Of a DNA stretch of 64,000 nucleotides, positions 1 through 10,090 are shown piece by piece. The translations under genes and the position numbers were made by a program. Below the pieces are notes generated by a model. It did no database searches. It had not been told where the DNA came from and worked only from the letters and a program-made list of their open reading frames with translations. The stretch covers positions 16,592,496 through 16,656,495 of the forward strand of contig OZ024936.1 of the NCBI GenBank assembly GCA_964017235.1, written 5' to 3'. This stretch comes from Sabellastarte sp. h YS-2021 (taxonomy: Eukaryota; Annelida; Polychaeta; Sabellida; Sabellidae). Within the stretch, counting starts at the first letter, position 1. The number at the start of each line of letters is the position of its first letter.

Positions 1-94
1 ACGATTGCAATCAGCTTTTAAATTTGTAGCAATTTCAAGATTTGGTGATGGCGGCCAACTTATGAACGCGGCCAACTCATGCCTAGAAGCAGTA
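1..94. repeat. Divergent end of the 227-bp TA-type MITE
   Basis: The segment ends with a degraded form of the terminus seen intact at 2311-2537 (GGCCAACTTATG, CGGCCAACTCATG, GAAGCAGTA). The other end lies outside the window. Confidence 0.5.
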
Positions 95-143
95 TACCGA
101 TGGGAGATGAAAAAAAAAAAATACAGTAAAATACAGAAAGAGA

Positions 144-312
144 CCCAGTAAACATTACAAACGTTTATAAACGTTTATAAACCAAACTAATGTTGCTGAA
201 ACGTTTATAAACCCATAATGTTGAATAATTGTCAATATTTAGGTTTATATTTGGTTTAAAAAACGTTTATAGGTTTACTAAACGTTTATAAACCTTTGCT
301 ATGTTTACTGGG
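144..312. mobile_element. Small MITE with CCCAGTAAAC termini
   Basis: The element starts CCCAGTAAACATT and ends with the inverse, ATGTTTACTGGG. Both arms contain copies of AACGTTTATAAAC, giving arms of about 40 bp. The 4 bp GAGA flank both sides (140-143 and 313-316), a plausible target duplication. It has no coding capacity. A related terminus recurs near 53.11 kb. Confidence 0.6.
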
Positions 313-961
313 GAGAACACTTACATTATCCGCCAGAACAGCATATGCACCAAGGCACATTAGACTAAGCACCAGGCTTATCCAATGGCTTGCCATTGCT
401 CACCCTGACCTTGGATCTGATGATGTACAAACTACTCCTTTCAGCTCTCGAATTTTGTTCCTCAGTTCACCTCACACTATCCATAAAAAGTGAGAACAAA
501 AGAATTAACACAACAGATCAGTGTTTGACTCCCTGAAACATGCCTTGCACAGAAAACCAAAGTCTCATAAAACATTATATGGTACTACTATAGACTACCA
601 CCTTAATTACCAGTAGTGTGTTAGTATCATATACCAATATGTCAATATTAATGACAGGGTTCTGAATTTCAATATTGATGTAAACACTGTCAGTATCAAC
701 ATAATTTCCAACAAATCAGTGAACACTTTCCTCAACAAAGTTCTGTAATTTACACTTTCCAACAAGAAAGTCCTTAATTTATAACCTCAGCTATAATTTG
801 AAGTTTCAAATTTTATTGCAATGTCTTATCAAGTTTATGAAGATTTTTTTTACATAAATGGTGGGTCTTATTTAGTTGATGAAGAATTTTTCTATATATC
901 TGGTGACTACAGTGTTGGACTTCAGATTTAGGTTTGGCAAGTAACTACCAACTTTCCAACA
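313..961. other. AT-rich intergenic stretch
   Basis: No coding region, RNA gene or structured repeat was recognised here. A 65-codon open frame at 296-493 overlaps the MITE end and shows no protein-like features. Confidence 0.4.
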
Positions 962-1036
962 TGAAGCCAAGATTCAAACCAGCAACCTCAGAGGTTTAAG
1001 TCAAGCACTCTAACCTCCACACCACCGAGCCCCCAT
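962..1036 (-). repeat. tRNA-derived SINE head fragment
   Basis: Read on the minus strand the segment starts GGGGGCTCGGTGG, has an A-box-like stretch (GGAGGTTAGAGTGC) and a B-box-like GGTTTGAATC about 40 bases later. This is the usual layout of a tRNA-related SINE 5' end. No body or tail could be delimited. Confidence 0.45.
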
Positions 1037-1312
1037 GTTGGAATTGGGTCATCAAGATTGTACCCATAGACAAGGTAGTTTATTGTTTACACGTGTCCCT
1101 TTCCACCCAGGAGTACTAGTCTACGAGGTATAAACATTACATGGGTTAGCATGAAGTGGGTCCACAAAACTTTTATGAACTGGAAGTGGGTCGATTTCTC
1201 CCATATTCAGATTTTGACCAAATCTATGTGTTTCTTGGATTTATTATTATTTAACAGTACACACAAAAAAATTGTTGGGAAGCAAATAGCAATCAGTTAA
1301 TGAACTAGAGCT

Positions 1313-1469
1313 GGGGTCGTATTCTATAACAACAATTTTCTGGCACTTTGTATTCACAAACCAGAAGTTTAGAATGTTCAGTTTCATCATTTCTTACTTT
1401 AAATTATCTAAGAAATACTTGAAATCTAAGTTAGAATTGATATAAGTATTGTTGTAGAATACGGACCCT
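1313..1469. mobile_element. Short inverted-repeat element (GTATTCTANAACAA ends)
   Basis: The left end reads GGGGTCGTATTCTATAACAA. The right end, read in reverse complement, is GGGTCCGTATTCTACAACAA. The interior is about 110 bp, AT-rich and non-coding. A similar outward end (ACCGTATTCAC) is present at the MITE near 39.1 kb. Confidence 0.5.
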
Positions 1470-1762
1470 GATTTGTGAATGTGTCATGATGCAATTGCCA
1501 CCAGGATATTTCCCCTCATAAGAAAACGGGCAAAAATAATAATAATCTGTGTACAGAGTTTTGTTCGATAGCTATATTTCATCATGTAGTAGCAAACCTT
1601 TCATCTTGTTGATGCCAATGAAAGTTGTGGTACTAGGTGATCGACTTTATGATCACTCTCACAAACGATAGTCTTCTTTTGCATTTTTAAACCCAAAGTT
1701 TATTTAAGGCTAGGGGGAAATTTTACTTTACCAGTGTGAGCCCCGAGATTATACCCCCCCTT

Positions 1763-1842
1763 CATTTTACACCCGGGTAGATTCTGGGAGGGCCCAAGTA
1801 TACCCCGGGGAGGTCCCCCAGAATCTACCCGGGTATAAAATG
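1763..1842. repeat. GC-rich hairpin in the left arm
   Basis: Arms of about 28 bp (1763-1790 and 1814-1842) share ACCCGGGTAGATTCTGGG in inverted form around a loop of about 24 bases that itself contains ACCCCGGGG. This is a foldback insertion inside the left arm of the composite element. Confidence 0.6.
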
Positions 1843-2049
1843 AGGGGGTGGGTGGCGGGGGTATACTTTCAGAGTTTACACCGGTACAGGATCCGCCATA
1901 TTTGATAATTGCAGGAAATGAGGTGCGACTGTAGAATCCCCCTGACGGAAGTGAAAATATGATAATTCGAAAATCTATAGGAAAAAATAAATAATAATTG
2001 TTGTAATTATGCTAATTATGTAATATTATGAAATAGATATAGGGTAGTA

Positions 2050-2307
2050 AGCGGTTGACAGGTCGTCAAAGTCGACAAAATGGACAAAGAAATTTTTTGT
2101 AGTGTATACATTAGAAACTGGTCGACAGGTCGACAAAGTGATAGAATTCAAATAATTTCAAGGTCGACAAAATGTACAAATATGTATATATATTATATAT
2201 ATCATAGCAATTGGTCGACAGGTTGACAAAATGCTGCAAATAGAAGAAACCTGAACACTTGTCAATCTAGTTTATGTTGTCGACTTTGTCAACCTTGTCG
2301 ACCAAAT
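2050..2307. repeat. GTCGAC-rich foldback repeat
   Basis: Several degenerate copies of GGTCGACAGGTCGACAAA occur near 2052, 2119, 2161 and 2212, and the block closes with the inverse (GTCGACTTTGTCAACC, then TTGTCGACC). It looks like a small inverted-repeat element built from a GTCGAC palindrome unit. Boundaries are approximate. Confidence 0.45.
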
Positions 2308-2310
2308 GTA

Positions 2311-2537
2311 CTGCTTCCCTGCATAAGTTGGCCGCGGGTCGTAAGTTGGCCGCCATCATCATATTTTGAAATTTCTATAAATCTAAAGGCCTGTATCATT
2401 CTTGAATGGTCTATTATAATAAGATTTATTATAACTACCACTTTTAAAACCTGTGCAACCACACATTTGTCTTTTTGATACATTTAAATGAGTGGTGGCC
2501 AACTTACGACCCGCGGCCAACTTATGCAGGGAAGCAG
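2311..2537. mobile_element. 227-bp MITE, TA target duplication (copy 1)
   Basis: Termini CTGCTTCCCTGCATAAG and its exact inverse extend into arms of about 45 bp that include GGCCGCGGGTCGTAAG. The element is flanked by TA on both sides (2309-2310, 2538-2539), as expected for Tc1/mariner-type MITEs. The interior is AT-rich and non-coding. A second copy of identical length lies 217 bp downstream in opposite orientation. Confidence 0.8.
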
Positions 2538-2754
2538 TAGTCTCCCTTGGTGAGTTTGTAATTAATATTCATGACTTTATATTCTACTGTATATATTTTA
2601 TTAGTTTGATTTCACACAAAATTACCATATTTCTATTTCCGTCAAGGGGATTCTGCAGTTCAGCCCAGGAAATTGTCAAGGAAATATGAAATTGAATTTA
2701 AAAAGTTATAAAAATAAAAGGATGGAATTGATTAAAAACGTGGAATTACCGGTA

Positions 2755-2981
2755 CTGCTTCCCTGCATAAGTTGGCCGCGGGTCGTAAGTTGGCCGCCAC
2801 TCATTTAAATGTATCAAACAGACAAATGTGTGGTTGCACAGGTTTTAAAAGTGGTAGTTATAATAAATCTTATTATAATAGACCATTCAAGAATGATACA
2901 GGCCTTTAGAATTATAGAAATTTCAAAATATGACGATGACGGCCAACTTACGACCCGCGGCCAACTTATGCAGGGAAGCAG
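2755..2981. mobile_element. 227-bp MITE, TA target duplication (copy 2, inverted)
   Basis: Same length and termini as the copy at 2311-2537 but with the interior reversed. TA flanks it on both sides (2753-2754, 2982-2983). Open frames across it are by-products of the AT-rich interior. Confidence 0.8.
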
Positions 2982-2983
2982 TA

Positions 2984-3507
2984 TCCCAGATAGCATCCCG
3001 CCGTCGGACCGACGTTGGCTGTTGGTCGCAAGGTCGGCAGATTTTGCCGACGTTGGGCCGACGGTGGCTTGCCAACCACTATTCATGTTAGATTTCTCTA
3101 TATTTTGCCGACGTTGGGCCGACGTTGGGCCAACGGTGGATTTTTATTCAAGATGGCGGCGAGCAATAATAGGGGATTTGGGGAAACTTAGAAAAAAATT
3201 ATTAATTATGGTATATCTAAAAGTCATATTTCAGTCAGCCCACAAATTTTAGCTAACCATTTAACAATTTTACACATAAAAATGATATTCTTATTATAAA
3301 TTTACACCAAAAAAGTTGTTGGTGAACAGTATCTGATTGGCTCATGCTATGCATACAATATAATTTTTACTGGTGGTTTGCCGACGTTGGGCCAACGTTG
3401 GCCCGACGGTCAAAAAGCCGTTGGCCCGACGTCGGCAGCCGACGTCGGACCGACGGATGTGCTGACGTTGGGCCAACGTCGGTCCGACGGCGGAATGCTA
3501 TCTGGGA
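2984..3507. mobile_element. CCGACGTTGG-type MITE
   Basis: It begins TCCCAGATAGCATCCCGCC and ends with the inverse, GGCGGAATGCTATCTGGGA. Both ends carry multiple copies of GACGTTGGGCC and its inverse. TA flanks both sides. The left TA (2982-2983) is the same dinucleotide that closes the preceding 227-bp MITE. Open frames across the GC-rich ends are not genes. Confidence 0.7.
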
Positions 3508-3672
3508 TATTACGTATCTCCCAAATCCCGTACCCGTACACAGGAATACTATTTCTGGGGGTTGGGGGATTGCCCCCATTCATAACTTTTTAAATTCAAT
3601 TTCATATTTCCATGACAATTTCCTGCAATTATCAAATATGGCAGATCCTGTACAGTAAAGTAAAATTGCCCC

Positions 3673-4726
3673 AAGATTAATTTTCTGTTGAAAAAAGTCT
3701 TACAATTCTGGCAGCGTTAAATTTGTTAGTTTATTTGCATTATGAGGTAATATTTTCCCATGTACCTGCGTATTTTGAGATTGACTTGGCCTTTCTAAAG
3801 TGAAAACAATTCCACCTTTTTAAGTATCCCGTAAGTGATCGATATTACGACCATCAAATCATCCACTTATGGGAAATCAATGAGTGACGTCACCTGATCG
3901 ACTCAACATGATATTACGACCGTTCAAATAAAAGACCAAGCTAAATCTTAGATCCAAATCAAACAAATATACTTAAATGGTGCGTTGATGTTCGTTAAAC
4001 GCTACAATACCGTGTTAACAGGGAGAAAATACACACCTTTACGAAGGAGGGCTTTTTAAAAATGACGTCAGACAACGTTGCCATAGGGTTGTCAGCTGCT
4101 TTTGACGTCACAAATTGAAAGCGAGGCTAGTACACGTCACACAAACCACAGTGTATAAATAATAGTTGCAATGAATGGCATACCGTATGTGTTGCCACTT
4201 ATATCCTTGGTTTTGTTTCTGAATAGCTTTCCCGTTGTATCAAAGTGAAATAGCGCCGTTTAAAATAGTACGGTAAATATCTCGCAAAATTGACCCTTTG
4301 AAAATGCTTTGTCATATTGGCCTTTTGCATCGACGTCATTATGTGACGTCATGATGATGTTTTCAGTAAACATGTTGGACTGAAGAAAAAAAAACGTGGG
4401 ATATGCTCGAGCTGTTCAACAGCATACACAAAGCAATTATTTAAAAAAAAAATGGCGAGAAAACTAGAATATGTTGATTATGCAGCCGTTATATGACATC
4501 CAGTTGAAGGCACACAGCAACAACTCATGCTAGTTAGAATTATTCTTAAAAAGTGGCACTTGCAAGGATCAACCCAGGGCCAGGTCACAGGTCCAAACAT
4601 TTGATAGAGCTTGGCCACTATGACAGGCTCATGATAGAATTGAAATGTGAAGATCATTAGGTGACAGCTTTCCGTAACTTTGTTAGAATGAACCCCGCCA
4701 TGTTAAAAGAGTTAACATTTGGGTTT
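3673..4726. other. Non-coding stretch with CRE-like sites
   Basis: No coding region was recognised. The segment contains two GATATTACGACC repeats (near 3840 and 3910), the TGACGTCA cluster listed separately, and near 4300-4350 a match to the terminus of the element at 49433-50177. Confidence 0.4.
3885..4351. promoter_or_regulatory. Cluster of CRE-like TGACGTCA palindromes
   Basis: Perfect TGACGTCA occurs at 3885-3892, 4063-4070, 4103-4110 and 4344-4351, with CGACGTCA at 4331-4338. TGACGTCA is the known binding site of CREB/ATF bZIP factors. The last two sites belong to a transposon terminus that also occurs at 49.45 kb, so part of the cluster is repeat-borne. Regulatory function is inference; no adjacent gene was found. 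Confidence 0.3.
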
Positions 4727-4778
4727 CTGGGGATTGCCCTTTAGCTCAGCTGGTTAAAGAGCTAGACTTGTGTTTATT
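4727..4778 (+). repeat. tRNA-type SINE, A-box half (split)
   Basis: TTCTGGGGATTGCCCTTTAG is followed by CTCAGCTGGTTAAAGAGCT, a clear tRNA D-arm/A-box. The matching B-box half appears only at about 8585-8640, after the inserted Helentron-like element. The family is seen unsplit at 8712-8806. Confidence 0.55.
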
Positions 4779-5464
4779 GTATCCACCGGATGTCCCCGGT
4801 GGATACTTTGGTTTAGCGTTCGCTGCGCCGCCGCGCGTAGAGAGATTTTCGGCGTTAACGCTCTAAGAGGAAAACTACATAAGCTAGGTTCACCAAATTT
4901 GCAGGATATCTTCATTGGGGGGTAAGCTTCTCTGGGAAGGAAATTAGCCTCATTCTGAAAAACAAGATGGCCGCCACGGGCATTTCTTTGAAAATTATCT
5001 ACATTTTTCTACTGGCTGTTTCTCATAGGTAGAAGGTTGAATGTCTTCATAGGTGATATGTATAACAGATATATATGTCCTCTACAACCTTGCAGACATT
5101 TGACCTTGAAGCTCTTAATTCAAGGTCATCCACGGAGTGCCAAAGTAACCCACACAGCAGACTTTAAAAGTGCTTATATCTCCCTTATTATTGGTCCAAG
5201 AGGTTTGCAATGTGAAACCAACCTATTGCCCCTGTTCCACCAAAGGATTAAGCCCCGATTGGGTCTGGGACCCTTAATCGTGGACAGTCGGTGAAAAAAA
5301 AGGAAAAATGGACGGGAATACTGGATCGGTGTAAAAGTCTGGGATTAAGGTCAGATCGACCCCAGGGGGCCTGAGGAGGCCCCAGGCCGCCCTACAGAGT
5401 CCCCGACTGGTCTGGGACTAAGAACCGACTAAGCCATTTTTCTGGTCGGTTTGATCCAAGATCT

Positions 5465-7372
5465 GGGGCCGGTTTCACGAAGCCTCCCTTGGAAAGGACC
5501 TCCTTTAGTAAAGGAAGGAGGTTTTTTTTTCCTTTGGGAAGGCCACCTTAAAATTCAGTTTCGCAAAGCTTCCTTTAATTCTCCTTACCAAAGGTCTTCC
5601 TTGAATCTTAAGGAGGGAGCAAATGTCCTTCCTTAAGGTTTAAGGAAGGAGATAGTTGTTTTTGAACTGGGAGTAAATATTACAAAGTATTGTGGAAATG
5701 GGTTGAAACAGCCATTTCGACTGTGTAATGTTACTTGTTGCTGGCCACAGAAAAAAAGATTGCTGAAAAAGTGTCTGCATCAAAGGGACCAGTCTTAAAT
5801 ATGGCCGCCATATGTTTTCCCCACTTCAAAACTTCATACGACTAAAATTGAGTTTAAAAGACTTACCACATCTCTGTAAAGCATTTTATTTTATGTTTTA
5901 AAGTGGTTTGAAGGTTTTAAACTGCAAAACTTATCCCTTTCTGGTCCATTTATTAACAGTAAGTGGACAAGTTTTACAGTGTACATCAACACATATTCAG
6001 AGAAATACATGTCCACTAGTTTGTTGTATATAACAAATATTTAACACATATCCACAGAAAAAAAATATATCCACAATGAACACATTAAATAATGTACACA
6101 TATCCCACTGTTAAAGTTTTATGTGTCACTTTATAAAAGTTTTTTATCTAGTTGGTTCCACTACTATTTATATTCTTTTATAACTCAAAATATAAATAAG
6201 AGTAAAAATATATTCTTCATAAAAGTTACTAAACTGCACCACGCTATAGTCATATAACTTACATAAAATATGTAATATTACTTAAACATGTCTTTTTTCC
6301 CCAAGAAAAGTTTGTTTACTGACCTTGACATAGCTAGAGATTATTATCACATGATTTGCAGTGTATTGATTTTTTTGTCAAAGTGGCACATGCAGGGTGA
6401 AACCAACAGCTCACTTGTGTTTACATTCCCTGGCATAAACCAATCATATTAACCGAACTCAATGAAGGACAGCATGTCAGTGTTTATGTAATAGTGAAAA
6501 TACACAAAGGAGATATTAATAGTACATAATTTTTTTTCAATGTTTTCCAAAATAGCATATTATATAGATATCTTTGAAAACAGTTCTGAAAATAATGTGC
6601 ATATGCCTTTCAATGTTTATAATTATATAAAAGAATGATGACTCTGTGATACAGTTGTAATAACAATGTGGATATTTGTACAATGTTTTTGTAAATAACA
6701 AATTATAATTTAATATGGCCAATATGGATACATCAGTTTTAACTGGATATGTTTGTTATTTTTTTCTCTTGTAGAAAAATTTGTTGCACAAAATTGGGAA
6801 ACCACATTTCAGTGCTTTTAATATTATTGTAGCACTGTAATTTGCTTTTCCTTTTGAAGTGTACCTGATTTTAAATGTTTGCTAAAAATACCTTTATTTG
6901 ATAGAAAAAAAATGCATTTGGTGATGAATATGGATAGATTCATATTTTGTGCCTGTAAGGAGACAAGATAATTTGTGAGTATTAATTTTAAATATGTGTA
7001 CCGGGGTAAACACTTCTCATCACTGAACTCCTCCAATGGATTAAGCCTGTCCCTTAATCGTCTCTCTATTCTAACACGTCTTCTCCACAAAAAATTGTTC
7101 ATAAAAATCACTCCTGCCATGATAATAGGCAAGTATATTTGCAATTAAAAGCCTTTACAATGTTTCTGAAAGTTAATAAACATTCCTTGAAGGACACTTC
7201 CTTAAATCTAAGGTAGGTCCTTAGCTTCCTTGAAATTCAAGGGAGTTTTCAAGGACTCCTTTAAGGAAGGAGGCTTTGTGAAACTGAGATTTTTTAAAGG
7301 AGGGAGAAAGTCAAGGAAATCCTAGAATTTAAGGTGACCTTTATCTTAAGGAGGCTTCGTGAAACCGGCCCC
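5465..7372. mobile_element. Inverted-repeat element C (GGGGCCGGTTTCACGAAGCC), long copy
   Basis: Near-perfect terminal repeats start GGGGCCGGTTTCACGAAGCC and end with its inverse. Arms of about 170-200 bp are full of AAGGAAG / CTTCCTT. A 357-bp deletion derivative of the family lies at 12921-13277. The long copy carries about 1.5 kb of internal AT-rich DNA with a HARBI1-like fragment on the minus strand, so it may descend from an autonomous PIF/Harbinger element. No clean target duplication was found. Confidence 0.65.
6824..7144 (-). pseudogene. HARBI1-like transposase N-terminal fragment
   Basis: The open frame encodes 106 residues. An Arg-rich stretch followed by RDRLNPLEEFSDE (about residues 31-43) and a Tyr-containing segment resembles the conserved N-terminal block of PIF/Harbinger nucleases (typically R.RDR.NPLE.. 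then RYR). The catalytic DDE region is not present in this frame or nearby. The fragment sits inside element C next to its right arm, as expected for a transposase remnant or a first exon. The similarity is judged by eye. A chance AT-rich frame is possible for the second half of the translation. Confidence 0.4.
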
Positions 7373-7848
7373 AGGTCGTAGACATACTGACTGGGTCCCA
7401 GGACGCCTCAGGCCTCCTGGGACTAAGCCCCGACTAACCCACGACTAAGTCCCGGCCTCCTCAGGCGTCCCCAGTCTTCCCCAGACCAATGTGGCTGATT
7501 CTTGTTTTGCAATGGGACTAAGGGTCGCAGGAGGCCTGGGACTAAGGCACTAAGGTTCTGGGACTAAGGGTCGGGGACTAAGGGTCGCAGGCGGCCTGGG
7601 ACAACATAGGACTGTGTAAATGTGGTCTTAGGAGGCCTGGGGAAGCCTGGGACTGGACATTTTGTTTATGGCGGGAAAAAATAATCGGTTGGGGTCAGGA
7701 GAAATATCAAACATGTTTGATTTTTCACACGGCCCCAACCGACCACAACCGACCCTTACAGGATGCCTGGGACTAAGCAAATTTTTTAAACCGACCCTCA
7801 AAAACCTTTAATCGGGAGCCTTAGTCGTGTGGTGGAACACCCACATAT

Positions 7849-8500
7849 AGGAAATCATGTGCTGCGAATCTTTTGATGTTGTCAGATTTGACCTTGGACC
7901 CCTCCTTCAAGGTCAAACGAGGATAGCCAAACTTAAAAGTGCTTATAACTTGCTTATTATTGGTCCTAGAGGTTTGGGATGGTAAAACAACCTATAGGAG
8001 GTCATGGGCTGGGAATCTTCTGGTGTGGTTGGATATGACCTTGGGCCCCTCCTTCAAGGTCAAACAAGGATAGCCAAACTTAAAAGTGCTTCTAACTTGC
8101 TTATTTTTGGTCCTAGGGGTTGGGGATGGTAAACCAACCTATAGGAACTCATGGGCTGGGAATCTTCTGGTGTGGTTGGATTTGACCTTGGGCCCCTCCT
8201 TCAAGGTTAAACGCGGATAGCCAAACTTAAAAGTGCTTCTAACTCGCTTAGTTTTGATCCTAGAGGTTGGGGATGGTAAAGCAACTTATAAGAAATCATG
8301 GGCTGGGAATCTTTTGATGTGGTCAGATTTGACCTTGGACCCCTCCTTCAAGGTGAAACAAGGATAGCCAAACTTAAAAGGGTTTGTAACTTGTTTATTA
8401 CTGATCCTAGAGGTTTGCAATGTGAAACGAACTTGTAGGATATTGTGGGCTGGGAATCTTCTGTCATATTTGACCTTTGGCCCCTCCTTCAAGGTCAAAC
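7849..8500 (+). repeat. 147-bp tandem array of element A
   Basis: The marker TCAAGG occurs at 7907, 8054, 8201, 8348 and 8489, so three successive steps are exactly 147 bp and the last is 141. Each unit contains GACCTTGG, CCCTCCTTCAAGG, AGCCAAACTTAAAAG and TTGGTCCTAGAGG. A first unit is stranded on the other side of the insertion at about 5100-5226. The same monomer forms the arrays at 14.34-14.70 kb (again exactly 147 bp) and 40.54-40.83 kb. Confidence 0.85.
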
Positions 8501-8584
8501 GATGGTTCACTGGCTTTGGTGAGTTGTCTTTCCGGTGGATACAGATTTGCATTGGTTCTCCGATACGTGGGTCTAGTTTCTGTT

Positions 8585-8640
8585 TAGTTCCAAAGGCGGT
8601 GGGATCAAGACCAAACAGAACCAATCAATAATTTCTCTCA
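8585..8640 (+). repeat. tRNA-type SINE, B-box half (split)
   Basis: GGCGGTGGGATCAAGACC is a B-box-like T-arm, followed by the same CAATAATTTCTCTC tail seen in the unsplit copy at 8712-8806. It continues the half-SINE at 4727-4778. Confidence 0.5.
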
Positions 8641-8711
8641 CTACAGCAAATGGTGGATGATTATAAGATTCTTCCCTCACAGCCAAGTGAGTTGAAGTGT
8701 GATAATGTAGT

Positions 8712-8806
8712 CACGTAGGATTCTGGGGATTCCACTTTAGCTCAACTGCTTAAAGAGCTGTGGGATCGAAACCCAGCAGAATCAGGCAATAATTTCTCTC
8801 TTTACA
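8712..8806 (+). repeat. tRNA-derived SINE
   Basis: A-box TTTAGCTCAACTGCTTAAAG and B-box GGGATCGAAACCC are in tRNA-like order, with a short tail CAATAATTTCTCTC. The anticodon arm is missing, so it cannot be a functional tRNA. Confidence 0.6.
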
Positions 8807-8843
8807 GTACAAAGGGTTTCCAATTTCCATTCCATCATGCTTT

Positions 8844-8990
8844 TTACCCTTGCGAATACCAGTTACTTGTTAGTTCATATGGGTGGATGTGGGCAGCATC
8901 ATCGATCGTTCCTGTTCCCATATACAACTCTTTGATAACCCCAGCCTCAGAGAAGGCAACATACGTGGCACTTTTCAGTTTCAAAATTTT
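8844..8990 (-). other. Possible coding remnant, unknown family
   Basis: A minus-strand frame reads about 46 residues with protein-like composition, including ATYVAFSEAGVIKELYMGTG and then DDAAHIHPYELTSNW, before a TAA. It is more GC-rich than its surroundings. No convincing splice acceptor precedes it and I do not recognise the family. It could be the last exon of a gene, a pseudogene fragment, or chance. Confidence 0.25.
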
Positions 8991-9441
8991 TATTTACAGG
9001 GTAGCATGATTTATAGTTATTATAGTATTAATGTTTTGAGTAAATGAGGTAAGTTTTACATAATTGTATCACTTCTGCATACCCTATTCCAGACATAATG
9101 ATGTGTAGTAAATTGTAATGGCATATTTGTTCTGTTTCATTCTATTCACACTTGTACACTCCCATACATGTTACTATTAATGTTTCTGGTGCTGTAATTC
9201 TAATCTAAAAATACTAATTTTACTTCTATAGCCCTTAATATCTATGTTAAAGACAGACCCTAAGGCATGTCATACAGAAAATCTGGTAACCTTTCGCAAA
9301 GAGATAAGTTTTCAACTTCTTTCTGAACAGTCAAGATCATTCCAAATCATTAGAGCATCATGTTATTGCCATGTGTTTAACTGTTACTGTAATGAAATGT
9401 AACAAATACTTTTACAGCACTTAATTTCCATCATATTACAG

Positions 9442-9523
9442 GCTCTTAAGGTACTGGAGCCACAATGAGACAGAAAAATTTGGAATCCAGAGACAAAGCA
9501 GAGATGGTAGAGCTATATGGAGG
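9442..9523 (+). other. Exon candidate, unknown gene
   Basis: An 82-bp segment lies between a good acceptor (ATATTACAG) and a good donor (GG|GTAAGC). One frame starts at an ATG and reads MRQKNLESRDKAEMVELYGG; another frame is also open throughout. No partner exon was found, so this may be a lone splice-like coincidence. Confidence 0.25.
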
Positions 9524-10090
9524 GTAAGCTTTTACCGATGAGGTGTCATTTTGCAAAGAGATAATAGTAAAACAGCAGTTCAGATATCATCAGCCCTTTC
9601 CACAAAGTTGAAGCATTATGCACAAAGCTGTAGCTGAAGTTTTTTGTTGGATTTGTGTACTGTAGACAAGAACTGGGTTAGCAAGTGTAGAAATAATAAT
9701 GTCTGTGTACGCGTCACTGTGGATGTTTCCATTTGTCTCATACTGTGATAATGGGAGTTTTTGGGTTGGGGGTGTAAAAGAGTTCTTGTTGATGTTCTTA
9801 TTCATTTATTGAACAATTTATTAATCAACAGTTATCAAACAATTCACACAATTATAATCCAATGTCACTTCAATAATTCTCATTAAATTCTCTATTTCAA
9901 GTCTCTCTTCAATATCAATGATAAATATCAGTTTACTCTGATGTGATAAAGGCTGTCTTGTTGTAGGTGTAGCTGCTTTTTGACAAATATCCATTCACAT
10001 ACACATTGCAATTTTGTACACTTTATTCCCTTTAATATTTATGTCAAGTTCACAACAAGAAGGTTACACATATTCTTAAATCCTTAATAA

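Larger units (their letters stand above)
1712..3672. mobile_element. Composite inverted-repeat element hosting nested MITEs
   Basis: The right arm (about 3605-3672) is the inverse of two left pieces, 1712-1733 (AAATTTTACTTTAC) and about 1877-1918 (GGTACAGGATCCGCCATA and following bases). The left arm is interrupted by the palindromic block at about 1735-1876. Between the arms lie a GTCGAC-rich element, two 227-bp MITEs and one CCGACGTTGG element. A third piece of the arm sequence (about 2661-2715) lies between the two 227-bp MITEs, so the original structure has been rearranged. Confidence 0.4.
5227..7845. mobile_element. PIF/Harbinger-like element B, copy 1 (interrupted)
   Basis: The left end TGCCCCTGTTCCACCA matches family B at 41955. 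The right end is a degraded inverse (TGGTGGAACA). TAT flanks it on both sides (5224-5226, 7846-7848), and removing the element rejoins ACCTATAGGAAATC of the surrounding 147-bp monomer, which proves the insertion. The interior (TCTGGGAC / AAGCCCCGACTAA motifs) is non-coding and is itself interrupted at 5465-7372. Confidence 0.7.
4779..8576 (+). mobile_element. Helentron-like element A, copy 1 (with nested insertions)
   Basis: The 5' end is a terminal palindrome beginning GTATCCACCGG and closing CCGGTGGATAC. The 3' region carries the inverse subterminal CCGGTGGATAC and ends CTAG followed by TT; the 5' end is preceded by TT. Two other copies (14246-14954 and 40441-41201) have the same ends and TT flanks. 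A CTAG terminus, TT insertion, a subterminal inverted repeat and a central tandem array fit Helentron/HINE (pearl-like) elements of bivalves. No helicase is encoded, so this is non-autonomous. The array is cut after its first unit by the insertion at 5227-7845. Confidence 0.6.

Noticed and set aside
2809..3252. 147-codon plus-strand frame
   Set aside because: It runs across a MITE and the GC-rich end of another; no protein similarity.
4727..4778. Functional tRNA gene
   Set aside because: No cloverleaf can close; the B-box half is 3.8 kb away and the unsplit copy lacks an anticodon arm.
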